A DNA stretch of 39,366 nt from an uncultured Bacteroides sp. (GCA_949289345.1 CASENS010000098.1:1-39366); one strand, 5' to 3'. Positions 6,057 to 14,980 are shown, numbered from the stretch's first letter. Translations and numbers: made by a program. Notes: generated by a model from the letters alone, not told the origin.

Positions 6057-7598
6057 ATGAAACGGACAACTAAAATCGTGATGGGTGTCACCGCAGGTGT
6101 ACTCTTGAGTTCCGCAATAGGAGGCATTACCGCTTATAAATTATTGGAAAGACAACAGTTGCGGGAAACCGCCTCGTTCAACGAATTGTTTCAGCCCAAT
6201 CCTGACAACATGACATTGGCCGCCTTTAGTGCAGCGCCCAATCAACTGGTGGATCTGACAAAAGCAGCCGAGAGTTCAGTACATGCCGTAGTGCATATCC
6301 GCGCTACCGAACTGAGTAAAACGCGCACCGTTTATGCACCAGACATCTTCGATTTCTTCTTTGGAGATGGACGTGGACGTCAACAACAGGTACAGACTCA
6401 GCCTCGCGTAGGGTTCGGATCAGGAGTTATTATCTCGAAGGATGGTTATATTGTTACTAATAATCATGTGGTGGAGAATGTGGATGAGATTACGGTTAAG
6501 CTTAACGATGATCGTGAACTGAAAGGCCGTATCATTGGTACCGACCCTGCCACAGACTTGGCTTTGCTGAAGATTGAAGGCGATGATTTCCCCACCATCC
6601 CTGTAGGCAATTCCGATGACTTGAAAGTGGGGGAATGGGTATTGGCTGTAGGCAACCCCTTTAACCTCAATTCTACAGTAACGGCCGGTATTGTCAGTGC
6701 TAAGGCACGTGCTATCGGCACAACCGCCGCTAACGGACAGGCTGCCAACATTCAGTCGTTTATTCAAACCGACGCTGCCATCAACTCCGGCAACAGTGGT
6801 GGAGCTTTGGTTAATGCGAAGGGTGAATTGGTAGGTATCAACGCCATGCTTTATTCGCCTACGGGTGCCTATTCGGGCTATGGATTTGCCATTCCTACGA
6901 GCATTATGACAAAGGTGGTATCCGACTTGAAGCAATACGGCACTGTGCAGCGGGCCATGTTGGGCATCAGTTGCAATGATTTGAACATAGGTTTAATGGT
7001 GGACGAAAGTGACCCCCAAGTGAAGGCAATCAAGGAAAAGGCCGATGAACTGGGTTTGAAGGAAGGCATCTGGGTCCGTGAAATCGTAGAGGGCGGTTCG
7101 GCCGCAGGCATTTTGAAGGAAGATGATATCATTGTCAAGATAGAGGGCAAGAAGATACACCGCTTTGCCGATATGCAGGAAGAACTGGCAAAACATCGTC
7201 CGGGTGACAAAGTGACATTGACTGTTCTTCGTGACGGCAAGGAAAAAGAAGTCACTATCACTTTGAAGAACGCCCAGGGTAATACGAAAGTAGTGAAGAA
7301 CGCCGATATGGAAATCCTCGGCGCCGCCTTCAAGCCGATAGATTCCGATTTACGCCGCCAGCTTAACTTAGGCTACGGTCTGCAAGTGACTGGTGTCAGC
7401 GGTGGCAAGATGGGCGAAGCGGGTATCCGCAAAGGATTCATCATCCTGAAAGCCAATGGCGAGCCGATGAAGTCGGTAGATGACTTGGAACGCGTGATGA
7501 AAGCCGCTACGCAGACGCCTGAGCAGACGTTGTTCATCAGTGGTATGTTCCCGTCGGGCAAACGCGCAAGTTATGCCGTAGATTTGAGCCAGGAATAA
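6057..7598 (+). CDS. degP: Periplasmic serine protease/chaperone Do (DegP/HtrA family)
   Basis: A 513-residue DegP/DegQ-type protease that degrades or refolds misfolded envelope proteins. An N-terminal hydrophobic segment (7-26) is a signal peptide or membrane anchor. The trypsin-like domain shows the complete triad: H137 in TNNHVVEN, D167 in DPATDLALL, and S247 in NSGNSGGALV. Two PDZ domains follow, at about 300-400 (ending HRPGDKVTLTVLRDGK) and about 415-510. Length and order fit family standards. It is a single gene followed by a strong terminator; the upstream 264-base gap, shared with the divergent M48-like gene, contains repeated GTTAA and AAGTG words that could be stress-regulator sites, but no clear consensus promoter is visible there. 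Confidence 0.95.
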   Translation: MKRTTKIVMGVTAGVLLSSAIGGITAYKLLERQQLRETASFNELFQPNPDNMTLAAFSAAPNQLVDLTKAAESSVHAVVHIRATELSKTRTVYAPDIFDFFFGDGRGRQQQVQTQPRVGFGSGVIISKDGYIVTNNHVVENVDEITVKLNDDRELKGRIIGTDPATDLALLKIEGDDFPTIPVGNSDDLKVGEWVLAVGNPFNLNSTVTAGIVSAKARAIGTTAANGQAANIQSFIQTDAAINSGNSGGALVNAKGELVGINAMLYSPTGAYSGYGFAIPTSIMTKVVSDLKQYGTVQRAMLGISCNDLNIGLMVDESDPQVKAIKEKADELGLKEGIWVREIVEGGSAAGILKEDDIIVKIEGKKIHRFADMQEELAKHRPGDKVTLTVLRDGKEKEVTITLKNAQGNTKVVKNADMEILGAAFKPIDSDLRRQLNLGYGLQVTGVSGGKMGEAGIRKGFIILKANGEPMKSVDDLERVMKAATQTPEQTLFISGMFPSGKRASYAVDLSQE

Positions 7599-7654
7599 AC
7601 CATCCTGCAAAGGTGAAAAGATTGTAAAAGGATTAAATTGAAAGGTAATGGAAA

Positions 7655-7688
7655 GGGTGTCGGCAGGTGACTTGCCGGCACCCTTTTT
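7655..7688 (+). terminator. Rho-independent terminator after degP
   Basis: GGGTGTCGGCA and TGCCGGCACCC make an 11-bp stem (one G-T pair) with a seven-base loop, directly followed by five T. It lies 57 bases after the protease stop. Confidence 0.85.
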
Positions 7689-7776
7689 GCAGGCGGAAAG
7701 AAGAAAAATAATTTGTCGAATGACCGTTTGACAAAAAAATCGGGGATAAAATGATGGCATATTCAAAAAAATGTCG

Positions 7777-7784
7777 TAATTTTG
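7777..7784 (+). promoter_or_regulatory. Bacteroides -7 box of rpoD
   Basis: TAATTTTG fits TAnnTTTG and ends 23 bases before the rpoD ATG. No good -33 TTTG is seen at the usual distance, so only half of the promoter is supported. Confidence 0.45.
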
Positions 7785-7807
7785 TCCACTCAATATGTGT
7801 TTGAAGG

Positions 7808-8668
7808 ATGAGACAATTAAAAATTACCAAAAGTATCACTAACCGAGAGAGCGCTTCTCTTGACAAGTATTTACAGGAAATCGGTCGCGAGGACCTGATT
7901 ACGGTCGAGGAAGAGGTGGAACTCGCTCAACGCATCCGCAAGGGTGACCGTGCTGCATTGGAGAAATTGACACGTGCCAATCTGCGTTTCGTCGTATCTG
8001 TCGCAAAACAGTATCAGAACCAAGGTTTAAGTTTGCCCGACTTGATTAATGAAGGCAATCTGGGGTTAATCAAAGCTGCCGAGAAGTTTGATGAGACACG
8101 AGGATTCAAGTTCATCAGTTATGCGGTATGGTGGATACGCCAGTCCATTTTGCAAGCCTTGGCCGAACAGTCGCGCATCGTGCGTCTGCCGTTGAACCAG
8201 GTTGGTTCGTTGAACAAAATCAGCAAAGCTTTCTCCAAGTTCGAACAGGAGAACGAGCGTCGTCCGTCGCCCGAAGAGCTGGCCGATGAACTGGAAATCC
8301 CGGTGGACAAAATCTCCGATACATTGAAGGTTTCCGGACGTCATATTTCAGTGGACGCGCCTTTCGTGGAGGGTGAGGACAACAGCCTGCTGGATGTGCT
8401 GGTGAACGATGACTCGCCTATGGCCGACCGTTCGCTGGTGAACGAGTCCCTTGCCAAGGAGATAGACCGTGCGCTTTCTACGCTGACCGAGCGCGAGAAG
8501 GAAATCATCCAGATGTTTTTCGGCATCGGCCAACAGGAAATGACATTGGAGGAAATCGGCGACAAGTTCGGGCTGACGCGCGAGCGTGTGCGCCAAATCA
8601 AGGAAAAAGCTATCCGAAGGCTTAGACAAAGCAATCGCAGTAAATTACTGAAGTCCTATTTAGGATAA
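7808..8668 (+). CDS. rpoD: Primary sigma factor RpoD (sigma-70 family)
   Basis: 286 residues. It has region 1.2 ([14 protein letters not shown]...[13 protein letters not shown]), region 2 ([22 protein letters not shown], then [17 protein letters not shown], the -10 recognition and melting helix), region 3 (residues about 135-215), and region 4 ([32 protein letters not shown], the -35 recognition helix-turn-helix). It lacks the acidic region 1.1 of proteobacterial RpoD, as is normal for the short Bacteroidetes primary sigma factor, which reads TTTG/TAnnTTTG promoters such as those in this window. Monocistronic, with a terminator 30 bases downstream. Confidence 0.95.
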   Translation: MRQLKITKSITNRESASLDKYLQEIGREDLITVEEEVELAQRIRKGDRAALEKLTRANLRFVVSVAKQYQNQGLSLPDLINEGNLGLIKAAEKFDETRGFKFISYAVWWIRQSILQALAEQSRIVRLPLNQVGSLNKISKAFSKFEQENERRPSPEELADELEIPVDKISDTLKVSGRHISVDAPFVEGEDNSLLDVLVNDDSPMADRSLVNESLAKEIDRALSTLTEREKEIIQMFFGIGQQEMTLEEIGDKFGLTRERVRQIKEKAIRRLRQSNRSKLLKSYLG

Positions 8669-8697
8669 TGGTAGGACATATGCGTTATTAAAGCTCT

Positions 8698-8734
8698 AAA
8701 ACCGGCATTGTCAAGTTGACATGTCGGTTTTTTT
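8698..8734 (+). terminator. Terminator after rpoD
   Basis: Imperfect hairpin AAACCGGCAT ... ATGTCGGTTT with a loop that itself can pair (GTCAAGTTGAC), followed by a run of T. It follows rpoD by 30 bases. Confidence 0.75.
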
Positions 8735-8735
8735 A

Positions 8736-8809
8736 GTATCCAATATGACAAGGCAAAGTATCCAAGGATAAACGGCAAAGTATCGTTGGATAAATGACAA
8801 AGTATCCAA
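8736..8809. repeat. 22-base direct repeat, three units plus a partial fourth
   Basis: Units start at 8736, 8758, 8780 and 8802, each opening with GTATCCAA or GTATCGTT and the complete ones ending CAAA, with GGATAAA in the middle of units 2 and 3. The period is exactly 22 bases. The array sits in the 367-base gap between rpoD and the thioredoxin-like gene. That gap otherwise holds two terminators; I see no gene in it. Confidence 0.7.
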
Positions 8810-8939
8810 TCTTTAAGCAAATAACCAATGACAGCCAAGCCGCTTCCGTAAGTTTATAGCCACGTCAATCATTCACAACCGGATTTTCGGACTGTTCCCA
8901 CATTTTAGGGGGAGATGTATTTGAGGCCATGATATGACG

Positions 8940-8986
8940 AAGCCCTTTCGGCACATCGCAACGCTTTGTGCCGAAAGGGCTTTTTT
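8940..8986 (+). terminator. Strong terminator with no gene directly in front
   Basis: AAGCCCTTTCGGCAC and GTGCCGAAAGGGCTT form a perfect 15-bp stem with a 13-base loop, and the 3' arm runs into TTTTTT on the plus strand. The opposite strand has no T run, so it does not serve the minus-strand gene at 9036. It is either a back-up terminator for rpoD or the end of an unrecognised small RNA. Confidence 0.8.
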
Positions 8987-9035
8987 GTTGTATTCATTTC
9001 CTCTTATCAACCACCTTCTTCCCATCCGGACTGAG

Positions 9036-9533
9036 TCAGTCCAAATAAGCCGAAAGCTCAGTAGCAGAGATGTTTTTGGCTACAATCACACCAGCATCAT
9101 CCAGTAGATAGTTACCGAACCCCTTGTGCAGACCGAAGTCCTTGTACAGTTCGGAGTTCTCGCCAGCCGTTTCCACGAAACAGGCCGGAGTCACTATCCG
9201 GTCCTTACGAACGGTTTCCTCAAACACGGAACGATAGGTATCGAACGACACGGAAACCATTTCCACATTATCACGGGCCGACTTACGGAGCGCATTGCTC
9301 AAACTTGCGTTCAGCATCCGGGACTGCGCATCATAACTCGCCCAAAAACTCAGCAACAGGTACTTGCCTTCCGAAGCAGCGTACGCCTTCTGTTGCCCTT
9401 CCGACATAGAGGGGACTGTTACGTCCGGGGCTATGTCACCCACATTCAAACCTCCGGAAAGTTTGTCTTTTGATACAAAAGATGTCAAGGAACTAATCAG
9501 TAATACAACAAAAATCCATTTTACATGTCTCAT
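9036..9533 (-). CDS. Exported thioredoxin-fold (TlpA/AhpC-like) protein lacking CxxC
   Basis: 165 residues with a signal peptide or anchor (5-20). The order VGDIAPDVTVPS, then a KYLLLSFWASYDAQSRMLN segment, then a strand with VEMVSVSFD matches the TlpA/redoxin fold. In active members FWASWCxxC carries the redox pair; here residues 64-71 read WASYDAQS, so both cysteines are gone. It therefore cannot do dithiol exchange in the usual way and may be a binding or scaffold protein. The C-terminal part (GLHKGFGNYLLDDAGVIVAKN) retains the typical end of the fold. Single gene with a promoter and a 120-base structured leader upstream. Confidence 0.75.
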   Translation of the reverse strand: MRHVKWIFVVLLISSLTSFVSKDKLSGGLNVGDIAPDVTVPSMSEGQQKAYAASEGKYLLLSFWASYDAQSRMLNASLSNALRKSARDNVEMVSVSFDTYRSVFEETVRKDRIVTPACFVETAGENSELYKDFGLHKGFGNYLLDDAGVIVAKNISATELSAYLD

Positions 9534-9605
9534 GCAATACGGTTTTGGTTAATACTATCCGGGACCGTGCCCATGGCTGACGGTGATTTCGCCCCGGAAC
9601 ATTGC
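9534..9605 (-). promoter_or_regulatory. Structured 5' leader of the thioredoxin-like gene
   Basis: On the minus strand a stacked hairpin forms: TCCGGG, eight-base bulge, ACCGT, GCC-loop-GGC, ACGGT, CCCGGA (plus-strand 9558-9598). It is enclosed by GCAAT (plus 9601-9605) pairing with ATTGC immediately before the ATG (plus 9534-9538). A further CAGGC/GCCTG hairpin lies at 9610-9635. Closing the outer pair would touch the start-codon region. I do not recognise it as a named riboswitch class. Confidence 0.45.
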
Positions 9606-9666
9606 TTCACAGGCCCCGCCTACAGAAATTGCCTGGCAGTCAAGACCTTCAATCTGAAATCGGCGG

Positions 9667-9699
9667 CAAAGTTACACATTTCTAAAAACATCTTCCAAA
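9667..9699 (-). promoter_or_regulatory. Bacteroides-type promoter of the thioredoxin-like gene
   Basis: Minus strand: -33 TTTG (9696-9699), 21 bases, -7 TAACTTTG (9667-9674). The start would lie near 9660, giving a leader of roughly 120 bases. Confidence 0.65.
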
Positions 9700-9765
9700 T
9701 ATACAAGCGTTTTTCTATCTTTTTTGACCATCATTTTTATGTTATTTAGCATATAATTGACTTCT

Positions 9766-11028
9766 TTACTCGTCATGCAACGCTTCGGCGGGCTGTATCT
9801 GCATCGCCCGGCGGGCGGGATACCAGATGCCGGCCACGATGAGGACGGCCAATGTCAACCAGGCAATCACGAAGCAACAGACGAAACGCAACGCCGAGAC
9901 ATCTACCAGCGTATGTACCGTAAGGTCGGCCAGTTGCAGGTTGAACGCAATGAAGAGAGCGGGCAAGGAGGCCAGCGTCAAAAGCATCAAGCCTTCCGCC
10001 AGAAAGTAGCGCAACACACCCTGTCGGTCGCTCCCCATGGCCATGCGTAGCGCTATCTCGCAACGGCGCTTGCGGGTGCGATACCAGAAGGTGGCCAGCA
10101 CGCACAGAAAAACATTGAAGCCGAAGAAAGCCGCCACGGCATACACCGTATTGAGGTAGTTCACCGTGCCCTGCTCCACATCGTAGGCCGCCTTCATGTC
10201 CTTGTACGAACGGATGTGTTCCAAGTAGAAGATGCCACGGTCGAACACCGACTGCATGTCACGCCGGAAGCGTTCGGCAAAACCCGCCACATGGTCGGGA
10301 GAGACACGTACGGCTATATGCTGCCAAAACAAGGCTTTGTCCAAGGGCAGGTAGATGAACGGCTCGTAACGCTCGTAATCGTTCAGCTTATGACGGGACA
10401 ATACAGCCATGACGCGATAGTTGGTCACCGGATTGTTGCTCTTCACCCAATACGGATTGAAACAAGTCTTGCCCACGGCATCAGCGTAAGCAGGTACGTG
10501 GAATAAAGAGTCGGCCAAATCGGCGCTCATCAGCACGGGCATGGGATATTCTCCTTTGGTCCAATGGCCTTCGTCCAGCTTTCCTGCCACCGGCTTCAGC
10601 CGAAAGACATCAAAATAAGAAGCCGTGACGTAACGGATGTAGCAATGTACCACGTGCGTGGAGTCAGTGTGCGGAGCATAACCCTCAAACTGCGTCTCAT
10701 CGGAATAGGGCACACTACCGTAGTAGGCGCACACGTCCTGCACGCCGGGATAGTCTTTGATGAGGTTATACAGGTAGGTGAAGTCCTCCCCCGCCCGTCG
10801 GTTGTCGGTGTCATCAATGACCTCCAAGGGCTTGGTGCCCACGGTGAGATCGAACACACAGTCCGTGTCGTAGCCTTTAGGCTGCAAGGCCGCGCCTTCA
10901 TAGTTGTACACCAAGTCGATGCCATACCACAGGATGACCGTTACCAAGGTCAGTTCCACCCAAAGCCACGCATTGGCGCGACGTTGGTTCCACAGTTGAT
11001 GAAATACTTGTCTCCACATAATCGTCAT
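9766..11028 (-). CDS. ABC permease, FtsX/MacB type, subtype B (pair 5)
   Basis: 420 residues. One membrane segment near residues 20-38 (ANAWLWVELTLVTVILWYG), a long periplasmic domain, then three C-terminal segments (about 295-315, 335-365 and 380-405). The cytoplasmic loop after the second segment reads ATFWYRTRKRRCEIALRMAMG, the coupling helix shared by all B-type proteins here, and the end is ARRAMQIQPAEALHDE. After the first segment comes the B-type P-x-G-x-D word (QPKGYDTD). Its ATG overlaps the stop of the preceding A-type gene by four bases, so the two are translationally coupled and probably form a heterodimer. It is the last gene of the export locus. Substrate unknown. Confidence 0.88.
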   Translation of the reverse strand: MTIMWRQVFHQLWNQRRANAWLWVELTLVTVILWYGIDLVYNYEGAALQPKGYDTDCVFDLTVGTKPLEVIDDTDNRRAGEDFTYLYNLIKDYPGVQDVCAYYGSVPYSDETQFEGYAPHTDSTHVVHCYIRYVTASYFDVFRLKPVAGKLDEGHWTKGEYPMPVLMSADLADSLFHVPAYADAVGKTCFNPYWVKSNNPVTNYRVMAVLSRHKLNDYERYEPFIYLPLDKALFWQHIAVRVSPDHVAGFAERFRRDMQSVFDRGIFYLEHIRSYKDMKAAYDVEQGTVNYLNTVYAVAAFFGFNVFLCVLATFWYRTRKRRCEIALRMAMGSDRQGVLRYFLAEGLMLLTLASLPALFIAFNLQLADLTVHTLVDVSALRFVCCFVIAWLTLAVLIVAGIWYPARRAMQIQPAEALHDE

Positions 11029-12350
11029 TCTCCTCCTACCAATGTAAAGGCTATGTTACGGCGCACCGCCATCCAGACCGGAAGCAACGTAGACAATGCG
11101 TTAAACACCAAGCAAGCCAGCAGTACCGCTCCGAACAGGACCGGACGAAGCAACAAATCACCGCCCAGCACAATGCCCGACGCCTGTACGCCTCCTGTAC
11201 CGAACAGCCACGCACTGCCCGCCACAACCAGCAGGCACGAAAGCCCGTAACCTAATAAACCACCTATGAGTGTCGTGCCCAGGCTCTCCAAGAACAAACG
11301 CCCGATGATGTCGGTATTCGTTGCTCCGTAAGCCTTGCGGATGGCTATCTCGCTCAAGCGGCTTTGCATCTGAGCGTGTACCAGTCCCGATATGCCCACG
11401 GCAGGCACTACCAGCAGGATAACCAGCAGCAGTGCATAGACCAGCCGCGCATCAATACTGCTTCCACGGAAGAAAGTGTACTCCGTGTGGGTATAAATTT
11501 GCGGGTCGCTCAAGACATATTCCCCGCCTGTATGGTTCAGCCGTTCCAGGCGGCGCGTCACTTCGGCACGGATATGGTCCGGATCGGTACCACGCCCCAT
11601 GCGCATAACAGGATAGCGAAAGCCTGCCAGACCGCCCGTCTCACGGACAAGATAGGTCTCGCTCTCGTTCAGCAACGTGAAAGGTTCCCACACTTCGGCA
11701 TACGCTGTCTGGAAGATGGAACTGACATCACGCACCACACCGACTACCCGCACCGGCTGAAAATCCAACTGCATCTCCCCGCCTACGGCACGGTCAGCCT
11801 CGCCAAAGAGCTGACGCGCCAAGCGTTCACTGATGACGACAAAACGCCTGGCCACCCCGTCTTCCAGGCTACGAAAGCTCCGCCATTCGTCCTCCGCCTC
11901 TTGGAAAGCGGCACGTCCCGCGTCATACTCGGCTTGCGTAAAAGGCCTGCCCGCCACAAAGTCATACCGGAAGAAGCTGAACCAATTGGCCGCCACGGGA
12001 CGCAGGAACACGGAATGACGGTCTGAGGAAGCGGGAAGGCCGCAAAGGGCTTTCTGCAAACCACCGTGCCAGGTCAAAGTATCCACACCCGGCAAACCGC
12101 CGAACAATGCCTCAAAAGCCGCAGGGCCTAAGCCCCGATAGCCCATCAGGTTGGTGCCGTTGGCACGCATACATTGCGTCCCCGTGTTATACATCATCCG
12201 GCTACGCTCCGGTTCGGGAGCTACATCGGCTGTACGGAAGTCGTACACCATCACCACCACCATGACAAACGCCAAGGTGACAGCGGTGCCGACTATACAA
12301 GCCACCGCATAAAAACGATGCTGTCCGATAAGATTCATCAGTTGTTTCAT
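11025..12350 (-). CDS. ABC permease, FtsX/MacB type, subtype A (pair 5)
   Basis: 441 residues from the ATG at 12350. The frame is open to an ATG at 12374, which overlaps the end of the upstream gene, but alignment with the other A-type starts (M-x-K-Q followed by about 12 residues and the first membrane segment) favours MKQLMNLIGQ. The A-type word after segment 1 is present as APEPERSR. The coupling loop reads SRLSEIAIRKAYGATNTDIIG, and an LFG box (RLARQLFGEADRAVGG) sits in the periplasmic domain as in MacB. Compared with its siblings it is the most divergent A-type in the periplasmic part. Coupled to the downstream B-type gene by a four-base overlap. Confidence 0.87.
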   Translation of the reverse strand: MKQLMNLIGQHRFYAVACIVGTAVTLAFVMVVVMVYDFRTADVAPEPERSRMMYNTGTQCMRANGTNLMGYRGLGPAAFEALFGGLPGVDTLTWHGGLQKALCGLPASSDRHSVFLRPVAANWFSFFRYDFVAGRPFTQAEYDAGRAAFQEAEDEWRSFRSLEDGVARRFVVISERLARQLFGEADRAVGGEMQLDFQPVRVVGVVRDVSSIFQTAYAEVWEPFTLLNESETYLVRETGGLAGFRYPVMRMGRGTDPDHIRAEVTRRLERLNHTGGEYVLSDPQIYTHTEYTFFRGSSIDARLVYALLLVILLVVPAVGISGLVHAQMQSRLSEIAIRKAYGATNTDIIGRLFLESLGTTLIGGLLGYGLSCLLVVAGSAWLFGTGGVQASGIVLGGDLLLRPVLFGAVLLACLVFNALSTLLPVWMAVRRNIAFTLVGGE

Positions 12351-12363
12351 CTTCGTTCTTTTT

Positions 12364-13626
12364 TTATTCGTCATGCAACGCCTCGGCAGGCTGCACCTTC
12401 ATCGCCCGACGGGCGGGATACCAAATACCTACGAGTATCATCAGCGCGATGAGCACGAAAGCCAGGACAGCACAGAACAGGAAACGGTCTGGCTCCAAGG
12501 TGGTGCCGTTGTGCCAGGCATTCAGTTCGGCACTTGCCAACAGGTAATCCACCACCCATGCCAAGGGCGTGACGATAAGCAGCAGCCACATACCCTCGCT
12601 CATCAGGCGGGCAAAGACCGCCCCGTTGGTCGCCCCGTTAATCTTGTGCAGGGCTATCTCGCCCCGGCGTTGCTGCGTACGGAACCAGAAGGTGCCCAGC
12701 AGGCCGAGGAAGATGTTGAGCAGGAGGAAGCCCATGCCAGCACAGAAAAACTGCGTATCCTGGGTCCATGACTGTTGGAAGTTACGACGAATGTCCGTGA
12801 AGCTACGAATGTCGGCTATGTAGATGTTGCCGATGCGGAACTGCTTTTCGCTGTCGGCTCGTAATTGGTCGATAAAGCCATGGTCCTTATCAGCCTTGAC
12901 GCGTACGCACAGTTCGTTGCATACATTAATAAGTCCCGGATTGTTATTAAAGAATGGTTCCAGATTGAAACACACCGTATAGCAATACCAAGCCTCTTGA
13001 TAATCGTGATAACGCACGGGCTGTAGAGCCGTGACCGTAAAGGACGTAATGGTATCGCCCTCGAAATGGAAACCATCTCCGGCAATCTTCGTCATCGGTA
13101 TTCCATAACGGCGCATAAATAGGTTGTCCGATGCCAACAAATGACCTTTTTCAAGCAGTTCGGCCAGTTGCTCGGGCGTCTCTCCCCGGGCACCTCGGTA
13201 ACGGAACACCCGCACGAAATCGGGTGTCATGTAGCGGCGCACTACAAAGCCGGAACTGCGAAGGGTGTCATACTCCAGCAAGCACCCGCTGTTGTTACCG
13301 TTATAGGGATGGGCGTTGTTCGACAGGCTGACGGCTTCCACCTCGGGGCGACGGCGCAGACGTTCCACTATCTCCAATACATCATCACGACGCTGCTCAA
13401 TGGTCTCGTCAGGATTGTAATCGGGACTCTTGTCCGTCAAGAAACCCAAGTAAATACGGTAACAATGCTCCGTATTGAAACCGCGCGGCTCTAAGTAAGT
13501 GGCCGCACGGCAGTAGAGCATGTCGATAATAAACCACATCACCACACTGACCACCAACAGTTCCAACATCAGCCACACATTGCCGCGCCACTCGTTTCGT
13601 ATCTGAGTAAATAGTTTCTTTTGCAT
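12364..13626 (-). CDS. ABC permease, FtsX/MacB type, subtype B (pair 4)
   Basis: 420 residues. First membrane segment about 16-36 (VWLMLELLVVSVVMWFIIDML), B-type word EPRGFNTE soon after, periplasmic domain to about 285, then three membrane segments. The coupling loop GTFWFRTQQRRGEIALHKI is followed by NGATN rather than a MGS motif. The end is ARRAMKVQPAEALHDE. It starts 12 bases after the stop of its A-type partner, and its own end overlaps the extended frame of the next gene. The near identity of its last 20 residues to those at 9766 and 14981 points to descent by tandem duplication. Confidence 0.88.
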   Translation of the reverse strand: MQKKLFTQIRNEWRGNVWLMLELLVVSVVMWFIIDMLYCRAATYLEPRGFNTEHCYRIYLGFLTDKSPDYNPDETIEQRRDDVLEIVERLRRRPEVEAVSLSNNAHPYNGNNSGCLLEYDTLRSSGFVVRRYMTPDFVRVFRYRGARGETPEQLAELLEKGHLLASDNLFMRRYGIPMTKIAGDGFHFEGDTITSFTVTALQPVRYHDYQEAWYCYTVCFNLEPFFNNNPGLINVCNELCVRVKADKDHGFIDQLRADSEKQFRIGNIYIADIRSFTDIRRNFQQSWTQDTQFFCAGMGFLLLNIFLGLLGTFWFRTQQRRGEIALHKINGATNGAVFARLMSEGMWLLLIVTPLAWVVDYLLASAELNAWHNGTTLEPDRFLFCAVLAFVLIALMILVGIWYPARRAMKVQPAEALHDE

Positions 13627-13638
13627 AGTCTTATTATA

Positions 13639-14940
13639 TTAATGGAGTCTTCCTCCAATGGATTCGACAATATTCATGCGTACCGCACGCCAGGCGGGAA
13701 TGCCGGCACTGAGCAGGTTGAGCACGAAACAGAACAGCAACGCCCATCCGAACGTAGAAGCGTGTATCAGGATAGAAGCATCCACCATGGGCGGATTCAG
13801 CGTGCGGCTGAAGCCCTGCGAGAAAAGCAACTCGTTGGCCGTAAAAGCGAATAGCAGGCTCAATGCAAAACCGATAATGCCTGCCAGCAAAGTCACAATG
13901 AAGTTCTCCGTCAATATCTGTCCGGCCAGTTCCATACGGGTACAGCCAAAGGCACGACGCACCCCAATCTCCGCCACCCGCTGCCGCAGCCGGCTCTGGG
14001 TCATGCTGCTGAGGTTGATGGCAGGCACAATGAGCAGGATGAGATAAACCATCAGGCGGCTGTTACGTGCGCCTTCCAAATCCGGCTCGTTGTTGGAACT
14101 GCTGGCCAGGGCGTTCTTCTCCTGGTCGTAAGGACGGTTACGCATGAATATCTCCCAACCTTCTTCCTTGCGGGCCTCATTATAGGCACGCACACTGCGG
14201 TCGCTTTCGGCGCGTATGGCGGGAAAGTCGGCACGGCTGCGAGCCAGCAGGGCACAACTGAAACTGCCCATGATGCCGCCCGCCTCCACATCCTTGGGCG
14301 TGTCAGTGGAAGTATAGGGTATCCATACCTGCGCATAGGCCGTAGAAGCCAATGTACTGACATCTTCCACTACACCCGACACCCGATAAGGAGCATGGTT
14401 CAGCAGGAACTCACGCCCCGCCACGTCACGGTCCGTACCAAAGAGAGAGCGCGACACGCTGCGGGTAATGACCGCCACGGGCAAGCCGGCGTCAAACGTA
14501 GCCTTGTCGTAGGGCTTACCATCAAGAAAGCTAAAATCAAACACCCGCCAAAAGACATCGTCCGTTTCCTTCAAATCGACGGAGAAAGTAGGCTGGCCGG
14601 GCATACTGACGGGCGTGGTCACATTCCAAGTAACGTACACCGTGCAGGCCTCCGGCGTAGTAAGGGTACGGAAACATTGGTCGGCCACCTGCACACTCAT
14701 ACAACCGTTGCTGCTGTCATCGGCACCCCACATCTTTTCGTTACGCACACTGGTGTTTTTATAGTAGAGTATACGGTCGCGGTTACTCTCCGGAGCAAAC
14801 GGTTCCACCTGCACCTGCTGTGTCATTACCACCAACATGATGAGGAAAATGGCGAGCGCCGTACCCGTCACGTTCACCACGCTGATTATCGGATTCTGCC
14901 TAAGTTGTGCCCAGGCTTGCTGAAAGTATTGCTTTATCAT
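13639..14940 (-). CDS. ABC permease, FtsX/MacB type, subtype A (pair 4)
   Basis: 433 residues, beginning MIKQYFQQAWAQLRQNP, the A-type N-terminal signature shared with the proteins at 20589 and 23683. Membrane segment 1 at about 18-42, then PFAPESNRDRILYY, the A-type P-E-x-N-R word. The periplasmic part contains SRSLFGTDRDVAGREFLLN, the MacB-type LFG box. The coupling loop is RLRQRVAEIGVRRAFGCTRME. It ends MNIVESIGGRLH. The 40-base gap to the gene before it has no promoter that I can see. Confidence 0.88.
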   Translation of the reverse strand: MIKQYFQQAWAQLRQNPIISVVNVTGTALAIFLIMLVVMTQQVQVEPFAPESNRDRILYYKNTSVRNEKMWGADDSSNGCMSVQVADQCFRTLTTPEACTVYVTWNVTTPVSMPGQPTFSVDLKETDDVFWRVFDFSFLDGKPYDKATFDAGLPVAVITRSVSRSLFGTDRDVAGREFLLNHAPYRVSGVVEDVSTLASTAYAQVWIPYTSTDTPKDVEAGGIMGSFSCALLARSRADFPAIRAESDRSVRAYNEARKEEGWEIFMRNRPYDQEKNALASSSNNEPDLEGARNSRLMVYLILLIVPAINLSSMTQSRLRQRVAEIGVRRAFGCTRMELAGQILTENFIVTLLAGIIGFALSLLFAFTANELLFSQGFSRTLNPPMVDASILIHASTFGWALLFCFVLNLLSAGIPAWRAVRMNIVESIGGRLH

Positions 14941-14980
14941 AACTTATACCATATTATTATAGGTGATTATATACTACATT

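Noticed and set aside
8736-8809. Possible CRISPR array
   Set aside because: The 22-base units are contiguous without spacers, and no cas gene is present.
9534-9665. Known riboswitch (cobalamin, FMN, TPP, SAM) or 4.5S RNA
   Set aside because: None of the conserved cores of those RNAs is present in the leader.
12351-12374. Upstream start (12374) for the A-type permease of pair 5
   Set aside because: It arises from the permease C-terminal codons for His-Asp and adds eight residues missing from all other A-type starts.
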